Positions 27,579-36,665 of a DNA stretch of 64,000 nt are shown here, piece after piece; position 1 is the stretch's first letter; each line of letters begins with the position of its first letter. Under the pieces are notes generated by a model. It was not told the DNA's origin. It saw only the letters and a program-made list of their open reading frames with translations, and ran no database searches. Made by a program: the position numbers and the translations under genes. The stretch is taken from the NCBI GenBank assembly GCA_965206775.1, contig CBDBKU010000003.1, positions 62,001 through 126,000 of the forward strand, given 5' to 3'. This DNA is from VXMF01 sp965206775 (GTDB lineage: Bacteria; Acidobacteriota; Terriglobia; Bryobacterales; UBA6623).

Positions 27579-28925
27579 GCTTCGATTCTCCGGTCAGTGT
27601 CTCATCTGACGCCCTTAGTGCGAACGAAGGGAATTCTCAGTTCCATTCGGTTTCCGACACCACCTTTCGAAAGCTAGGAACCGGTCCCGCAGACGACGGC
27701 ACATTCACTATACGTGATCGTTGATTTGGACTCGGAATGGGACCGATTGCGGCTGGTCGGAGCGAGTGCCAGCCGGGCATCCTGTTCGGCGCTATCGGTC
27801 AATACCCAAGAGCGAGCGAGGCTCTCACCAGGATTGACGAGCTAGGCATCGCCGATCGAACGTTCCTGATCTTTTTGACCGACACCGGCACCGCTTGCGG
27901 TGCCCGGTTCGATACCGGCCTCGATGGCCTGCCCGAAGCTGGATTCAACGCGGACATGCGCGGTCACAAGTCATCCGCCTTCGATGGCGGTCATTGGGTG
28001 CCCTTGTTCGTGCGCTGGCCGGGAGGGAGTCTCGGCGGGCCTAGGGACATCGGCGATCTCGGGACTCCCATCGATATCCTGCCCACGCTGGTCGATTTGT
28101 GCGGGTTGGACAGGCCGGCTGGCCCACGGTTCGACAGTCTTTCTCTCGCGAAGCTGATGCGGCGCGGTGCAGCCCTGCCTGCCAGAAGACTGTTCTCCCA
28201 GATTCACGGGGCGCAGGATTTGCAAGCCCGGGCAATCGCTGGGCGGGGTCGGCGGTCATGACCTTGCGATGGCGCTTGGTCGAGGGCACCCTCCTCTTCG
28301 ATATCCGCCGAGACCTGTCGCAATCAGTGGACGTCGCGTCGGAGCGTCCCGAGACCGTGACGTCGCTGAGAGCCGAGCACGAACGGTGGTACCGATCGCC
28401 TCGGTCCGGAATGGAACCGACTCGGATTGTCGTTGGCCACGATGCCGAGAACGCTGCGGACCTTACTAGCCAGGAGTGGCAGGCACCGGGCACTCGCACG
28501 GTCTGGAGTCGCAACCACTTGGTACAGCGCAAGCTCGGGAACTGGCCGTGGCTGATCGGCGTACATCGCAGCGGAACGTATCGCTTCGCGCTGTCGCGCT
28601 GGCTCAGATACCTGCGCCGGTCCATCGACTCGACACGCACCCGGATCGAGATCGGCGGTGTTGACGTCGAAGGGGAGATATTGGATCCGGTCGGTACAAC
28701 AGATGTCTTGCTGGAGGCGGAGCTCCGGGCCGGGCCTGCGGAACTCCGGACCTGGCTCACCGCGCCGGACGGCCGAACTCACGGTGCGTACTTCGTCACC
28801 GTCGAGCGCCTAGACTAGGGACTTCAAGGCGGGCACCATCCGGGCGTTCTCGGATTCCGGCGGATTTCCGAAGCTTTGCGCGACGGATCCCTTTCGGGCC
28901 GCAGTGAAAGAATCCGGCATCCTTC

Positions 28926-30176
28926 TTGACAAGCGCGACCAACGCCCGCCGAGTCACGCTCGCATTCGCGGTCACGGTTGCATTCATCACCTATCTCGAC
29001 CGTGTCTGCATTTCTATCGCCGCACCCTTCCTGACTCAAGACTTGGCCCTGACCAGCGTCCAGATGGGATACGTCTTCAGCGCCTTCGCGCTTGCATACG
29101 GCATCTTCGAGATCCCCACCGGATGGCTAGGAGACCGTTTCGGCCAGAGACGTTTACTCGCACCGATCGTCGCCGCGTGGTCCATCCTCACGATCTTCAC
29201 AGGCTCCGTGCGTGGCTTCGCGAGCCTTGTCGGCATCCGGTTCCTATTCGGTGCCGCCCAGGCAGGGGCATTCCCCACGCTCACCCGCGCATTGGCAAGG
29301 TGGTACCCGCCAAGCGAGCGAGGCCGTACGACAGGTCTGATGTGGATGGGAGCTCGGCTCGGCGGTGCCTTCGCTCCTCCGGTGACCGCGCTGCTGATCT
29401 CCCTGATCGGCTGGAGGCCCACATTCGCGCTGCTCGGGGTGGCAGGGTTGTTCTGGTGCTGGCTGTTCTGGCGCTGGTACCGAGATGATCCGGCCGACCA
29501 CCGCAGTGTCAACGAGGCCGAACTTGCCTATATCCGCTCGGAAGGCACGCCTCCGGCTGAGGCGGCCGCCATACCGTGGCGGTCGATGCTTGGAGACGGC
29601 AATCTCTGGGCGCTCTTCTGCATGTACTTCTGTTCTGCATATGGGTTTTTCTTCTTTGTGACGTGGTTGCCGACATACCTGATGGATGAGCACGGCCTTA
29701 CTCTCCAGCAGTCCGGCCTTTATTCGGCGATGCCGCTTCTGGCGGGAGCCGCTGCCTGCGTTTCGGGCGGCACATTTTCGGACTGGCTCGTCCGCAGGAC
29801 GGGCTTGCGATGGGGACGGCGGACGGTCGGTATCGGCGGATTCACCCTTGCGGCTCTAGGATTCGCGATGGCTGCGACCGCCGGGGACCCCCTCTCCGCG
29901 GTGCTCTGGATGGCCTTCGCGCAAGGTGCGCAGGACCTAACCCTGCCCGTGGCGTGGGCGGTGTGCATCGATGTCGGACACCGCTTCGGCGGGACGGCGA
30001 CTGGGTTCATGAACACCGCGTCGAGCGCATCCGCCGTGATCTCGCCGATCTCTGCCGCGTGGCTTGCTGCCAGATTCGGCTCATTCGAGTCGATGTTCTG
30101 GGCTGCGACGATCGTATACCTTGTAGGTGCGCTGCTCTGGTTCGCGATCGACCCGGAAAAGCGCGTGAGAGGTTGA
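28926..30176 (+). CDS. MFS transporter, anion:cation symporter type
   Basis: A 12-helix major facilitator of 416 residues. The first helix holds FITYLDRVCISIAAPFLTQD, the pattern of the ACS family (hexuronate, tartrate, phthalate and similar organic anions), followed by GWLGDRFGQRRLL after helix 2 and GAAQAGAFPTLTRALARW in helix 4. The likely start is TTG at 28926, directly before the first conserved helix; no ATG is better placed. It is followed after 4 bp by the creatininase-family gene, so the pair probably imports and hydrolyses one small amide or organic acid. Confidence 0.88.
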   Translation: MTSATNARRVTLAFAVTVAFITYLDRVCISIAAPFLTQDLALTSVQMGYVFSAFALAYGIFEIPTGWLGDRFGQRRLLAPIVAAWSILTIFTGSVRGFASLVGIRFLFGAAQAGAFPTLTRALARWYPPSERGRTTGLMWMGARLGGAFAPPVTALLISLIGWRPTFALLGVAGLFWCWLFWRWYRDDPADHRSVNEAELAYIRSEGTPPAEAAAIPWRSMLGDGNLWALFCMYFCSAYGFFFFVTWLPTYLMDEHGLTLQQSGLYSAMPLLAGAAACVSGGTFSDWLVRRTGLRWGRRTVGIGGFTLAALGFAMAATAGDPLSAVLWMAFAQGAQDLTLPVAWAVCIDVGHRFGGTATGFMNTASSASAVISPISAAWLAARFGSFESMFWAATIVYLVGALLWFAIDPEKRVRG

Positions 30177-30180
30177 AGCC

Positions 30181-30990
30181 ATGCCGAGGAAGCCATATCT
30201 CTACCAGCACCACACATGGAAAGAACTTGGCGAGCAGGTGAAGGACCAACCGGTCGTCGTGCTACCGATTGGTTCGGTCGAGGATCACGGACATCACCTC
30301 CCGCTCGACACCGACAACTTCCTGATCTGGAGCATTTGCGAGGAGGCGGCGAAGCGCGCCGATGGCGACATTCTCCTGTTGCCGTTGATTCCCTACGGGT
30401 TCGAGACCCATCACATGGACTTCACCGGCACGATCGATATCAAGCAGGAGCACTTGCTGCATTTCGTGCTGGACGTCACCAAGAGCGTGGCGCATCATGG
30501 ATTCGAGCGGATTCTCATTGCCGATGGTCACGGATCGAACATGCCCATCCTGGATCTCGTCGCCCGCCGGACCGTTGTCGAGACCGATGCGCTGTGCGGA
30601 ACCTTCATTTGGCCAAGCCTGGCGAGAGAAGAGATCGGCAGGCAACGTGAGTCGGGGCGGGGAGGGATGGCGCATGGCGGCGAGCTCGAGACATCCGTCT
30701 ACCTCCACCTAGCCCCCTCCAAGGTCCAGATGGAAAAGGCCGTCAGGGAGATTGGCATGCCCGAGTCCGAATTCATCTGGATGGACCTCATGGATCGTGC
30801 GCCGGTGCATCTGATGGACGAATGGACGCGCTTCAGCAAGAGCGGTACCTACGGGGATCCGACGATCGCCACGGCGGAGAAGGGAAGGCCCATATTCGAG
30901 GCAGTTGTCGACGCATTCGTCCGGCTTGCGCGGGAGTTCAAGAATCGTCCTCGCGGCGAGCGCACCGACTATCACCAGACGGCGCTCTAA
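30181..30990 (+). CDS. Creatininase family hydrolase
   Basis: A 269-residue metal-dependent amidohydrolase of the creatininase/FAPy-deformylase fold. Metal ligands are in place: Glu34 and His36 in GSVEDHGHHL and Asp45 in PLDTDNF, at the positions they hold in creatininase. ADGHGSN and MAHGGELETS supply the remaining ligands. The family opens cyclic amides or formamides in the cytoplasm. Its place 4 bp after an organic-anion-type MFS transporter suggests uptake plus hydrolysis of one compound. The substrate is unknown. Confidence 0.92.
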   Translation: MPRKPYLYQHHTWKELGEQVKDQPVVVLPIGSVEDHGHHLPLDTDNFLIWSICEEAAKRADGDILLLPLIPYGFETHHMDFTGTIDIKQEHLLHFVLDVTKSVAHHGFERILIADGHGSNMPILDLVARRTVVETDALCGTFIWPSLAREEIGRQRESGRGGMAHGGELETSVYLHLAPSKVQMEKAVREIGMPESEFIWMDLMDRAPVHLMDEWTRFSKSGTYGDPTIATAEKGRPIFEAVVDAFVRLAREFKNRPRGERTDYHQTAL

Positions 30991-31539
30991 GGCGTCGGGG
31001 CTTGCTGCGGCCGGCGTGCAAGTTAAGCGACTCAAGAGTTTGAGCGGCCATTTGATCCCTGCCATAGCGTTTTCAGGAGGAGGACCTCCGCCCTCCTCGT
31101 CCCGCTGCGTTGCGGCGCCTCGACGACTTGGCATTGATCGCTTATCCGCGTGGCAGAGGCAGAATGGGCGACCACGCGAGACACGCCGTCAATAAATGGA
31201 TGGATACGCGGCCCATCACGTACGCCATCCGGACGAAGTCCGAGAGGTTCCCGGCACGAGCTGCGGCTCCGCTGCCCTAGCAGTCGATGTCACAACTGAG
31301 GAGTCCGTCCTTGGAGCGATGCCTGACGGAGATCGCATCGGTGCATTCGGCGCCTGGAATCGGCTTGAGAGCTAGACGTTCTTCGACTCTGAAAAGGACT
31401 CTGTCCCAGGCTAGGCACAGGTAAGCTGTCCGTCGAGACCGTTCAGGCTCCGGCATCCAGAAGACGGGGAGCCCATTGCAAGGCGCTAGGTGTTGTCCCA
31501 GAGACTAGGCTCAAACCGCCAAGTCCTGGGGAGAGCCAG
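30991..31539. other. Intergenic stretch, nothing recognised
   Basis: About 550 bp between the creatininase-family gene and the VapC gene. There is no coding frame with a recognisable family. A GGAGGAGGACCTCCGCCCTCC stretch near 31076-31096 can fold into a small hairpin, but no T run follows. Confidence 0.4.
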
Positions 31540-31968
31540 TCAAGCCCGCGTGGACGCCCCGACGACATCGAAACCGAGGGCACGGGCAGCGTTCGCTTGG
31601 CCCCTGTCATGTGTGCCGAACAGCAGTCCGGACTCGCGGCGCTGCGCGAAGAGCTGGGCGCTGGCTAGATGGATCGCATCGAGCGTCTTGACGGCGGTCG
31701 GCATTGATTGGCCTGCTCTGCGGAGGACTGCGGAGGTCAAGCGAATTACGCCGATCGCGCGCTCCGTCGCAGCAAGCGCCTCGTGCGCATCTGCCAGCCC
31801 ATCATCATCGAGCACGCGCTCCAGACGTAGACGGTCGATCGCGCGCCTCGCCTCGACGCCCAGCAGCTCGCTCGAGTACGCACGATCCCACCTGCCCCAC
31901 TCCGCCAGGGGGGGGCCATCACCTAGGAGCGCACGAAGCACCACGCTCGTGTCGAGATAGATCGTCAC
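31540..31968 (-). CDS. vapC: VapC-type PIN-domain toxin
   Basis: A 142-residue PIN-domain ribonuclease. The first acidic residue is in MTIYLDTSVVLRALLG. The second cluster is SSELLGVEARRAIDR (Glu). The third is KTLDAIHLASAQLF (Asp), with a GTHDRGQANAARALGF end that carries the last Asp. These give the usual four-acid magnesium site. It overlaps the antitoxin gene by 4 bp. It is expected to cleave RNA when freed from its antitoxin. Confidence 0.93.
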   Translation of the reverse strand: MTIYLDTSVVLRALLGDGPPLAEWGRWDRAYSSELLGVEARRAIDRLRLERVLDDDGLADAHEALAATERAIGVIRLTSAVLRRAGQSMPTAVKTLDAIHLASAQLFAQRRESGLLFGTHDRGQANAARALGFDVVGASTRA

Positions 31969-32222
31969 CGGCGGCCCCGGTCGGCGCGCAGCAGTGCAAC
32001 TACGTCGATACGTTTCTTGAGCCTGATGCGCTGCCCCATAGGCAGGCCTTCAGCATTGGTAGCCTCCAGCACTTCAACCTCACCGGCATGCTCATCAACA
32101 GGCACAAGGCTCGCGATCGGCGTCTTGCGGTCACACACCGTAACCGTTCCTCCCAGGCGTACCTGTGCGAGGTATGCGCTCAGCTTCGCCTTCAGTTCCG
32201 ATACTTTCACGACCTGATTCAT
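31965..32222 (-). CDS. vapB: VapB/Phd-type antitoxin
   Basis: An 85-residue antitoxin. NQVVKVSELKAKLSAYLAQV and then RLGGTVTVCDRKTPIASLVP is the Phd/YefM-like DNA-binding N-terminus, and the rest is an acidic/basic tail that would wrap the toxin. The Met at 32222 is chosen because it immediately precedes the conserved segment, although the frame stays open for another 109 codons upstream. A perfect 14-bp palindrome lies 11 bp before the start, a likely autoregulatory operator. Confidence 0.88.
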   Translation of the reverse strand: MNQVVKVSELKAKLSAYLAQVRLGGTVTVCDRKTPIASLVPVDEHAGEVEVLEATNAEGLPMGQRIRLKKRIDVVALLRADRGRR

Positions 32223-32232
32223 GACCTTATTA

Positions 32233-32246
32233 GACCATATATGGTC
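32233..32246. promoter_or_regulatory. Palindromic operator candidate of the vapBC pair
   Basis: GACCATATATGGTC is a perfect 14-bp palindrome 11 bp upstream of the antitoxin start and overlaps an AT-rich stretch that could serve as the -10 region. Toxin-antitoxin operons of this kind are commonly repressed by their own complex at such a site; binding here is inferred. Confidence 0.6.
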
Positions 32247-32609
32247 AACAATTGGGAGCCCTCCACAAGCGAGTCGAAGATGGCGAGGATGCGCTTGTCG
32301 GAACAGTGGTCCGTTTTCAACTGCTCGCCGAGGTCTTAATCGTGTTCCCGAACCCGCAGCCAGTTCTTTAGAATCGCAAGAGCGGTGACCCGACGCGCTT
32401 GCTGGGGTTTGTTCGACTTGACTCGGCAAACGGTAGAGGGAATCAGATGAAGCCCGGCACGGCGTCAAGCACTGCAATCTCTTCCCAACAACCCGCCTAG
32501 TCGTGGTCAGGACCTCTTCCGAAGGCTTCCAGCAGCCGAGCGTCACCACCTCAAGCGACCTTCCTGCCGAGACGCCGGGACCGCCAATGACCGACCTGCG
32601 AGACGTGCG

Positions 32610-32825
32610 CTAAAGAGTCGCTGCCAAACTCCCGCTCCCAAAGAAAGGAAAGTCCCGCGCAGAGCGCAGATACAGGGAGCTGCCGAGCGCGAAGAGGAAC
32701 AGGGCCGACTCCAGTGTTGCGCCGCTGGAGGCCGTTCGATCACTCGCGAGGAGGATCGGAAAGAGAACCGGAAGCGTGCCGAGCATCACCACCGTGAACA
32801 GAGTGGTCTTCAGGGAGAGCTTCAC
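32610..32825 (-). pseudogene. Truncated isoprenylcysteine methyltransferase-like membrane protein
   Basis: A 71-residue open frame with two hydrophobic segments (TVVMLGTLPVLFPILLAS and ALFLFALGSSLYL) followed by RDFPFFGSGSLAATL. This is the N-terminal layout of ICMT/PEMT-like methyltransferases, where the second helix is followed by a W/R-D-F-x-x-F-G-x-G-T-P stretch and then the S-adenosylmethionine-binding helices. Here the frame stops right after F-G-S-G-S and no later part of the family is visible downstream. It is probably a gene remnant; a small two-helix membrane protein is the alternative. Confidence 0.55.
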
Positions 32826-32975
32826 GTCGTGTGATCCTGCACGGCCGAAGACCTAGGTCACGCGCCGTCGAATCAAGTGCCTACTGAGCCGTCGAAGCAG
32901 AATCCGGCGGGCTCCTCGAACTGGCCGTGACTGCCGATAGCTGTGAAGTCGATCGCCAGTTCCGTCGCAAATCGG

Positions 32976-33965
32976 TCACCGGTCGACGGGAATGAACTTC
33001 TGCACAACCCCGCTTAGCTGGGCGATGAACACGCTTCCGCCCTGTGCGACCGTGGTGCCGTGGCCTCCGACATTGCCGGGCAGCCTGTCGGCTACCGTTC
33101 CGTCGAGGTTGCGAAGGATCCCGCCCGCCCAGATCCGCTGGTCCTTGGTCATGAAAAGGGTTGAGACTCCTCCGACACCTTGCCATTGGTCGAGGAACTT
33201 GCCATTGGAGTCGAACACTTGAATACGCTCGTTGTCGCGGTCTGTCACGTAGACACGTCCCATTTCGTCCACGACGAGGTTGTGGGGCAGTCCAAACTCT
33301 CCCGGCCCTGTCCCTCGCTTGCCCCACTCAAGCAGGAACGCTCCTTCGCTGGAGAACTTCACGACTCTTGCACTCCCGTAGCCGTCGCTGACGTAGATGG
33401 TGCCGTCAGGACCGACCGCGACGTCTGTCGGGAGGTTGAAGTGATCGCGATCCGTCCCAGCGACGCCTTTCTCTCCGAGTCGCAGAAGCACGCGGCCCTC
33501 GGTGTCGGTCTTGTAGACGGTATTCGCACCGGCGTCGACGATCCAGATGTGGCCTTGCGAGTCGACTCGAATCGAGTGTGCGCCACACGAGTAGCATCCG
33601 GCCGGTCCGTACACGACCGTGTAGCCCGACCCGCCGGATGCCCGGTCTCGAGGCGCGATGCTCGTCACCTTTCCTTCGCTAATCGACCCGTCGCCGCGCG
33701 ACCGGAGGAACTTGCCTGAGACATCGAATTCCATCACCGGACTAGCTCCCCGATGAAACACCAGAATATTTCCGTTCGCTGCCGTGGCGACGGCCGCGAC
33801 CTCGCCGAAGTGCCATGGGGCGGGTGTGCCGGCAGCCGTCATTGACGGTAGCGGCCATTCAACCTCACGGTAGGCCTGCTGCGAGAATCCCGCTTTGGCA
33901 GCGAGGATCCCGAGACAACACGCAAAGCAGGCTCGTACCGCCAGGGGCATTAGGTCTTCGGACAC
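32976..33965 (-). CDS. NHL-repeat six-bladed beta-propeller protein, secreted
   Basis: A secreted protein of 329 residues. GTG 33965 is chosen as the start because a perfect GGAGG lies 7 bp upstream, while the ATG at 33950 lacks one. The signal peptide is the MPLAVRACFACCLGILAAKA stretch ending before SQQ. NHL blades recur about every 45-50 residues, for example GHIWIVDAGANTVYKTDTEG, FNLPTDVAVGPDGTIYVSDG and FGLPHNLVVDEMGRVYVTDR. Such propellers act as binding scaffolds or as peptidylamidoglycolate-lyase-like domains; no enzyme motif is obvious. It is divergent from the PQQ propeller gene. Confidence 0.88.
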   Translation of the reverse strand: MSEDLMPLAVRACFACCLGILAAKAGFSQQAYREVEWPLPSMTAAGTPAPWHFGEVAAVATAANGNILVFHRGASPVMEFDVSGKFLRSRGDGSISEGKVTSIAPRDRASGGSGYTVVYGPAGCYSCGAHSIRVDSQGHIWIVDAGANTVYKTDTEGRVLLRLGEKGVAGTDRDHFNLPTDVAVGPDGTIYVSDGYGSARVVKFSSEGAFLLEWGKRGTGPGEFGLPHNLVVDEMGRVYVTDRDNERIQVFDSNGKFLDQWQGVGGVSTLFMTKDQRIWAGGILRNLDGTVADRLPGNVGGHGTTVAQGGSVFIAQLSGVVQKFIPVDR

Positions 33966-34474
33966 GGCATGACCTCCGTTAGTTTGTAATTTCACTCTGT
34001 TGGGGTGCTGGAGCAGGGCTCCCTTGTCTCCACGATCAGCGAGCGACCGATCCAACGTTTCTTCAGCCACGGACGACCTCCAGCAGGCAAGCCTTGCCCC
34101 GTCGTCGGCACTAGCTTACCGAATGCCTTGGGCATCAAGGGCAGGCCTTTGAGCCGCTGGTCGATAAGAGTGCTCGAGCAAGACGCTGTCACCCGAAACT
34201 TTTCCGTCGGCTTGCCGCAACGCTCGCGCCCGGCCCAGACGCGAGTCTCAGTTGAAATCTGACGGTGAAGCAGATTGGATCCGTGTCGAACAGCGCGGTG
34301 CGCTCAGCACTGCCATGTCCCGAGCGAGAGCGCTCATTGGAATGGACGTGCCACCTCAAAGCCGCGTGTCCCGGCAATCGGGGCGGATGTCATCGACGGG
34401 CCTGAGTGAGATGTCGGCAGCTAAGGGGCCAGGACCGAACGGACTCGGAATTCGAGGGAGGTCTGCTTGATACC
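33966..34474. other. Divergent intergenic region between two propeller genes
   Basis: About 510 bp. Short minus-strand open frames (33992-34192 and 34189-34377) have protein-like pieces such as LIDQRLKGLPLMPKAFGKLV, but no recognisable family and no start signals. They may be remains of a decayed gene. Promoters for both flanking genes should lie here; I cannot pick them out. Confidence 0.4.
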
Positions 34475-35788
34475 ATGACCGGGATGAAGTGGCTATTGCT
34501 GACTTTCACAATCGGATCCCAGCTGGCCCTGGCGGGCGACAACTGGCCGCAGTGGCGCGGCCCGAACCTTGACGGCACAAGCGACGGAACCGACCTTCCG
34601 GTCACGTGGAGTACGACGGAAAACGTGATCTGGCGAACCAAGCTCCCCAGTTGGGCAGCGGCGACTCCGATCATTTGGCAAGACACCGTTTTCGTGACGT
34701 CAGCCGAAGAAGGCTCCAGCCTGAACCGTCCGAATTCGCGGCTCTCCGATGGCGGAGACGCTGGCCGGGACCAGCTTTACCTGATTGCGGTGGACCGCGA
34801 GACAGGAGCTGTCCGCTGGCGGCAGTCGATCGGGCGCGGAAACCGCATCGGAAACAAGCAGAACATGGCTTCGCCCTCGCCGGTCACGGACGGCGAGCAC
34901 ATTTGGGTAGTCAACGGCAACGGAGAGCTTCGCTGCTTCGATTTTGCCGGTCGCCAGATTTGGATACGGGACTTTCAAAGGGACTACGGCAAGTTCGGGA
35001 TCCAATTCGGATACGCATCGTCACCGCTGCTCCATGAAGGTGTGCTATTCCTCCAAAACCTCCAAGGGATGTTCACGGATGACCCGTCGTACGTTCTGGC
35101 CGTTGATGCTGCGTCCGGAGAGACGATTTGGAAAGTCGACAGGCCAACAGATGCACTGCACGAAACTCCTGATTCCTATTCGACGGCGACGCTGGCCGAG
35201 GTTGATGGAGGGTCCGTCCTCATCGTTTCCGGGGCCGGCTACGTGACTGGCCACAGTCTTGAGACGGGTAAGGAGGTTTGGCGGGCCGGCGGACTGAATC
35301 CGAACGACGCAAGGAATTACCGAACCATCGCATCGTCGCTCGTGGTCGACGATATCGTGTTGGTCCCTTCTCGGAGGAGGCCGTTCATTGCGTTCCGAAC
35401 GGACGGCAAGGGTGACGTAACAAACTCCAAGAGACTCTGGTCTAGCGACTACGGACCCGACGTTCCAACCCCCACGAGCGATGGCAAACGGCTGTACATC
35501 ATCGACGACAGGGGGATCGCGCTCAGCCTGAACGTGCGTGATGGAAGCACCGTTTGGGATCGGACGCGAATCGAACCGGGTACGTATAGTGCCTCGCCGC
35601 TGCTAGCCGATGGGAAGATTTACGCGATCAGCGAAGAGGGGACGACAACCGTCTTGAAGGCTGGCGACGAATTCGAAATCTTGGCCGTGAATCGACTCGA
35701 CGACTACACCTTGGCATCTCCTGCCCAGGCGGGCAACCGGATCTTTATTCGCACGGCCGAGTACCTGTACTGCATTGGGAAACCGTGA
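34475..35788 (+). CDS. PQQ-like beta-propeller repeat protein, secreted
   Basis: A 437-residue BamB/PQQ-like propeller. The signal peptide (MKWLLLTFTIGSQLALA) is followed by the NWPQWRGPNLDGTS opening that marks this Acidobacteriota/Planctomycetota group. Repeats of the form YLIAVDRETGAVRWRQSIG, YVLAVDAASGETIWKV and TGHSLETGKEVWRAGG build the propeller. There are no catalytic motifs of alcohol dehydrogenases, so it is probably not a quinoprotein enzyme. Starts at 34475 and 34484 are both possible; a GGGAGG lies 13 bp before the first. Confidence 0.9.
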   Translation: MTGMKWLLLTFTIGSQLALAGDNWPQWRGPNLDGTSDGTDLPVTWSTTENVIWRTKLPSWAAATPIIWQDTVFVTSAEEGSSLNRPNSRLSDGGDAGRDQLYLIAVDRETGAVRWRQSIGRGNRIGNKQNMASPSPVTDGEHIWVVNGNGELRCFDFAGRQIWIRDFQRDYGKFGIQFGYASSPLLHEGVLFLQNLQGMFTDDPSYVLAVDAASGETIWKVDRPTDALHETPDSYSTATLAEVDGGSVLIVSGAGYVTGHSLETGKEVWRAGGLNPNDARNYRTIASSLVVDDIVLVPSRRRPFIAFRTDGKGDVTNSKRLWSSDYGPDVPTPTSDGKRLYIIDDRGIALSLNVRDGSTVWDRTRIEPGTYSASPLLADGKIYAISEEGTTTVLKAGDEFEILAVNRLDDYTLASPAQAGNRIFIRTAEYLYCIGKP

Positions 35789-35912
35789 CTCGGACATCTT
35801 GAGATTCAGGGCTTCGGGAAGCCCGCACCGCTTTGCGCCGTGCCTCGGAGATGCGGAGGTCCGCTAGGAAATTAGGAGAGACTGATAAACACTGCAAGGG
35901 AAGACGGCAGAA

Positions 35913-36665
35913 ATGGGGTCAAACCGAGTGTTGTTGGTTACCGGAGGTAGTCGCGGCATTGGCGCGGCAACCGCCCTTAGAGCGGCGGCGCTCGGCTACA
36001 CTGTATGCGTCAATTTTCGTCAGAACGCTGAAGCGGCCGCCGCGGTAGTAAATGAGATTCGAGAGCGCGGGGGAGTTGGCATTGCTATCCGAGCGGACAT
36101 AGGCCAAGAGAATGACATAGCACGGTTGTTCAAGACAATAGATGCTCAGCCGGGAAAACTGGTGGGCGTCGTCAACAACGCTGGTGTACTTGCACCCGCC
36201 TCTCGACTGGAGAGCATGGAAAGCGCTCGCTGGATCTCGATCTTTAGGACGAACGTGCTTGGAACAATGTTCTGCACGAGGGAGGCGATTAAGAGAATGA
36301 GCCGACGATATGGTGCCGCTGGAGGTGCGATTGTCAACGTGTCGTCAGCCGCGTCTCGGACAGGGTCGCCCAACGAATACGTGGACTACGCAGCATCCAA
36401 GGGTGCGATTGACAGCTTCACGATTGGTGTCGCACGCGAGGTGGCGCAGGACGGTATTCGTGTCAACGGAGTGAGGCCGGGATTCGTCCATACCGAGATA
36501 CATACCGACGGTGGCGATCCCGGTCGGATCGAGCGACTGCGGGATACGCTGCCGATGCGGCGTGGCGGTGATCCGAGCGAGGTGGCTGCGGCTATATTGT
36601 GGCTCTTGTCCGACGAAGCTTCTTACGTGACTGGCTCGTTCATCGATATGCCCGGCGGTGTGTAG
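35913..36665 (+). CDS. SDR family oxidoreductase
   Basis: A classical short-chain dehydrogenase of 250 residues. The cofactor motif is TGGSRGIG (residues 10-17), NNAG stands at 88-91, the catalytic set is Ser144/145, Tyr159 and Lys163 (YVDYAASKGAID), and RVNGVRPGFVHTEIH follows. NFRQNAEAAAAVV after strand 2 suggests NADP(H). It is FabG-like, but the substrate cannot be told. It follows the PQQ propeller gene after 124 bp on the same strand. Confidence 0.93.
   Translation: MGSNRVLLVTGGSRGIGAATALRAAALGYTVCVNFRQNAEAAAAVVNEIRERGGVGIAIRADIGQENDIARLFKTIDAQPGKLVGVVNNAGVLAPASRLESMESARWISIFRTNVLGTMFCTREAIKRMSRRYGAAGGAIVNVSSAASRTGSPNEYVDYAASKGAIDSFTIGVAREVAQDGIRVNGVRPGFVHTEIHTDGGDPGRIERLRDTLPMRRGGDPSEVAAAILWLLSDEASYVTGSFIDMPGGV

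Larger units (their letters stand above)
26343..27759. other. Foreign segment inside the broken sulfatase
   Basis: About 1.4 kb that does not belong to the sulfatase reading frame. Its right part holds the DUF433/DUF5615 pair on the minus strand. The left part (26343-26973) has no convincing gene. A short + strand piece ending with LQQKAFDMLAVDPAKFLASR at ~26880 could be the tail of a decayed protein. I see no inverted repeats or target duplication at the edges. Confidence 0.5.
25947..28818 (+). pseudogene. Arylsulfatase gene broken by insertion, deletion and frameshift
   Basis: Three blocks of one sulfatase lie in order on the + strand. Block 1 (25947-~26342, TTG start with an AGG upstream) has a signal peptide, PPNVVLVMTDDQGYGDLS, the intact active-site motif Cys65-Thr-Pro-Thr-Arg and the FGKWHLGHNYPAR segment. 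Block 2 (~27760-28230) has FLIFLTDTGTACG, FDGGHWVPLFVRWPGG and IDILPTLVDLCGL. Block 3 (~28240-28818, different frame) has the WRLVEGTLLFDIRRDLSQ start of the C-terminal subdomain through to the end. About 1.4 kb of unrelated DNA separates blocks 1 and 2, and roughly 110-150 residues of the middle are missing. The gene cannot make a functional enzyme. Confidence 0.88.

Noticed and set aside
34071..34377. Small minus-strand genes between the two propeller genes
   Set aside because: Short protein-like pieces exist but without start signals or recognisable family; left as possible remnants.
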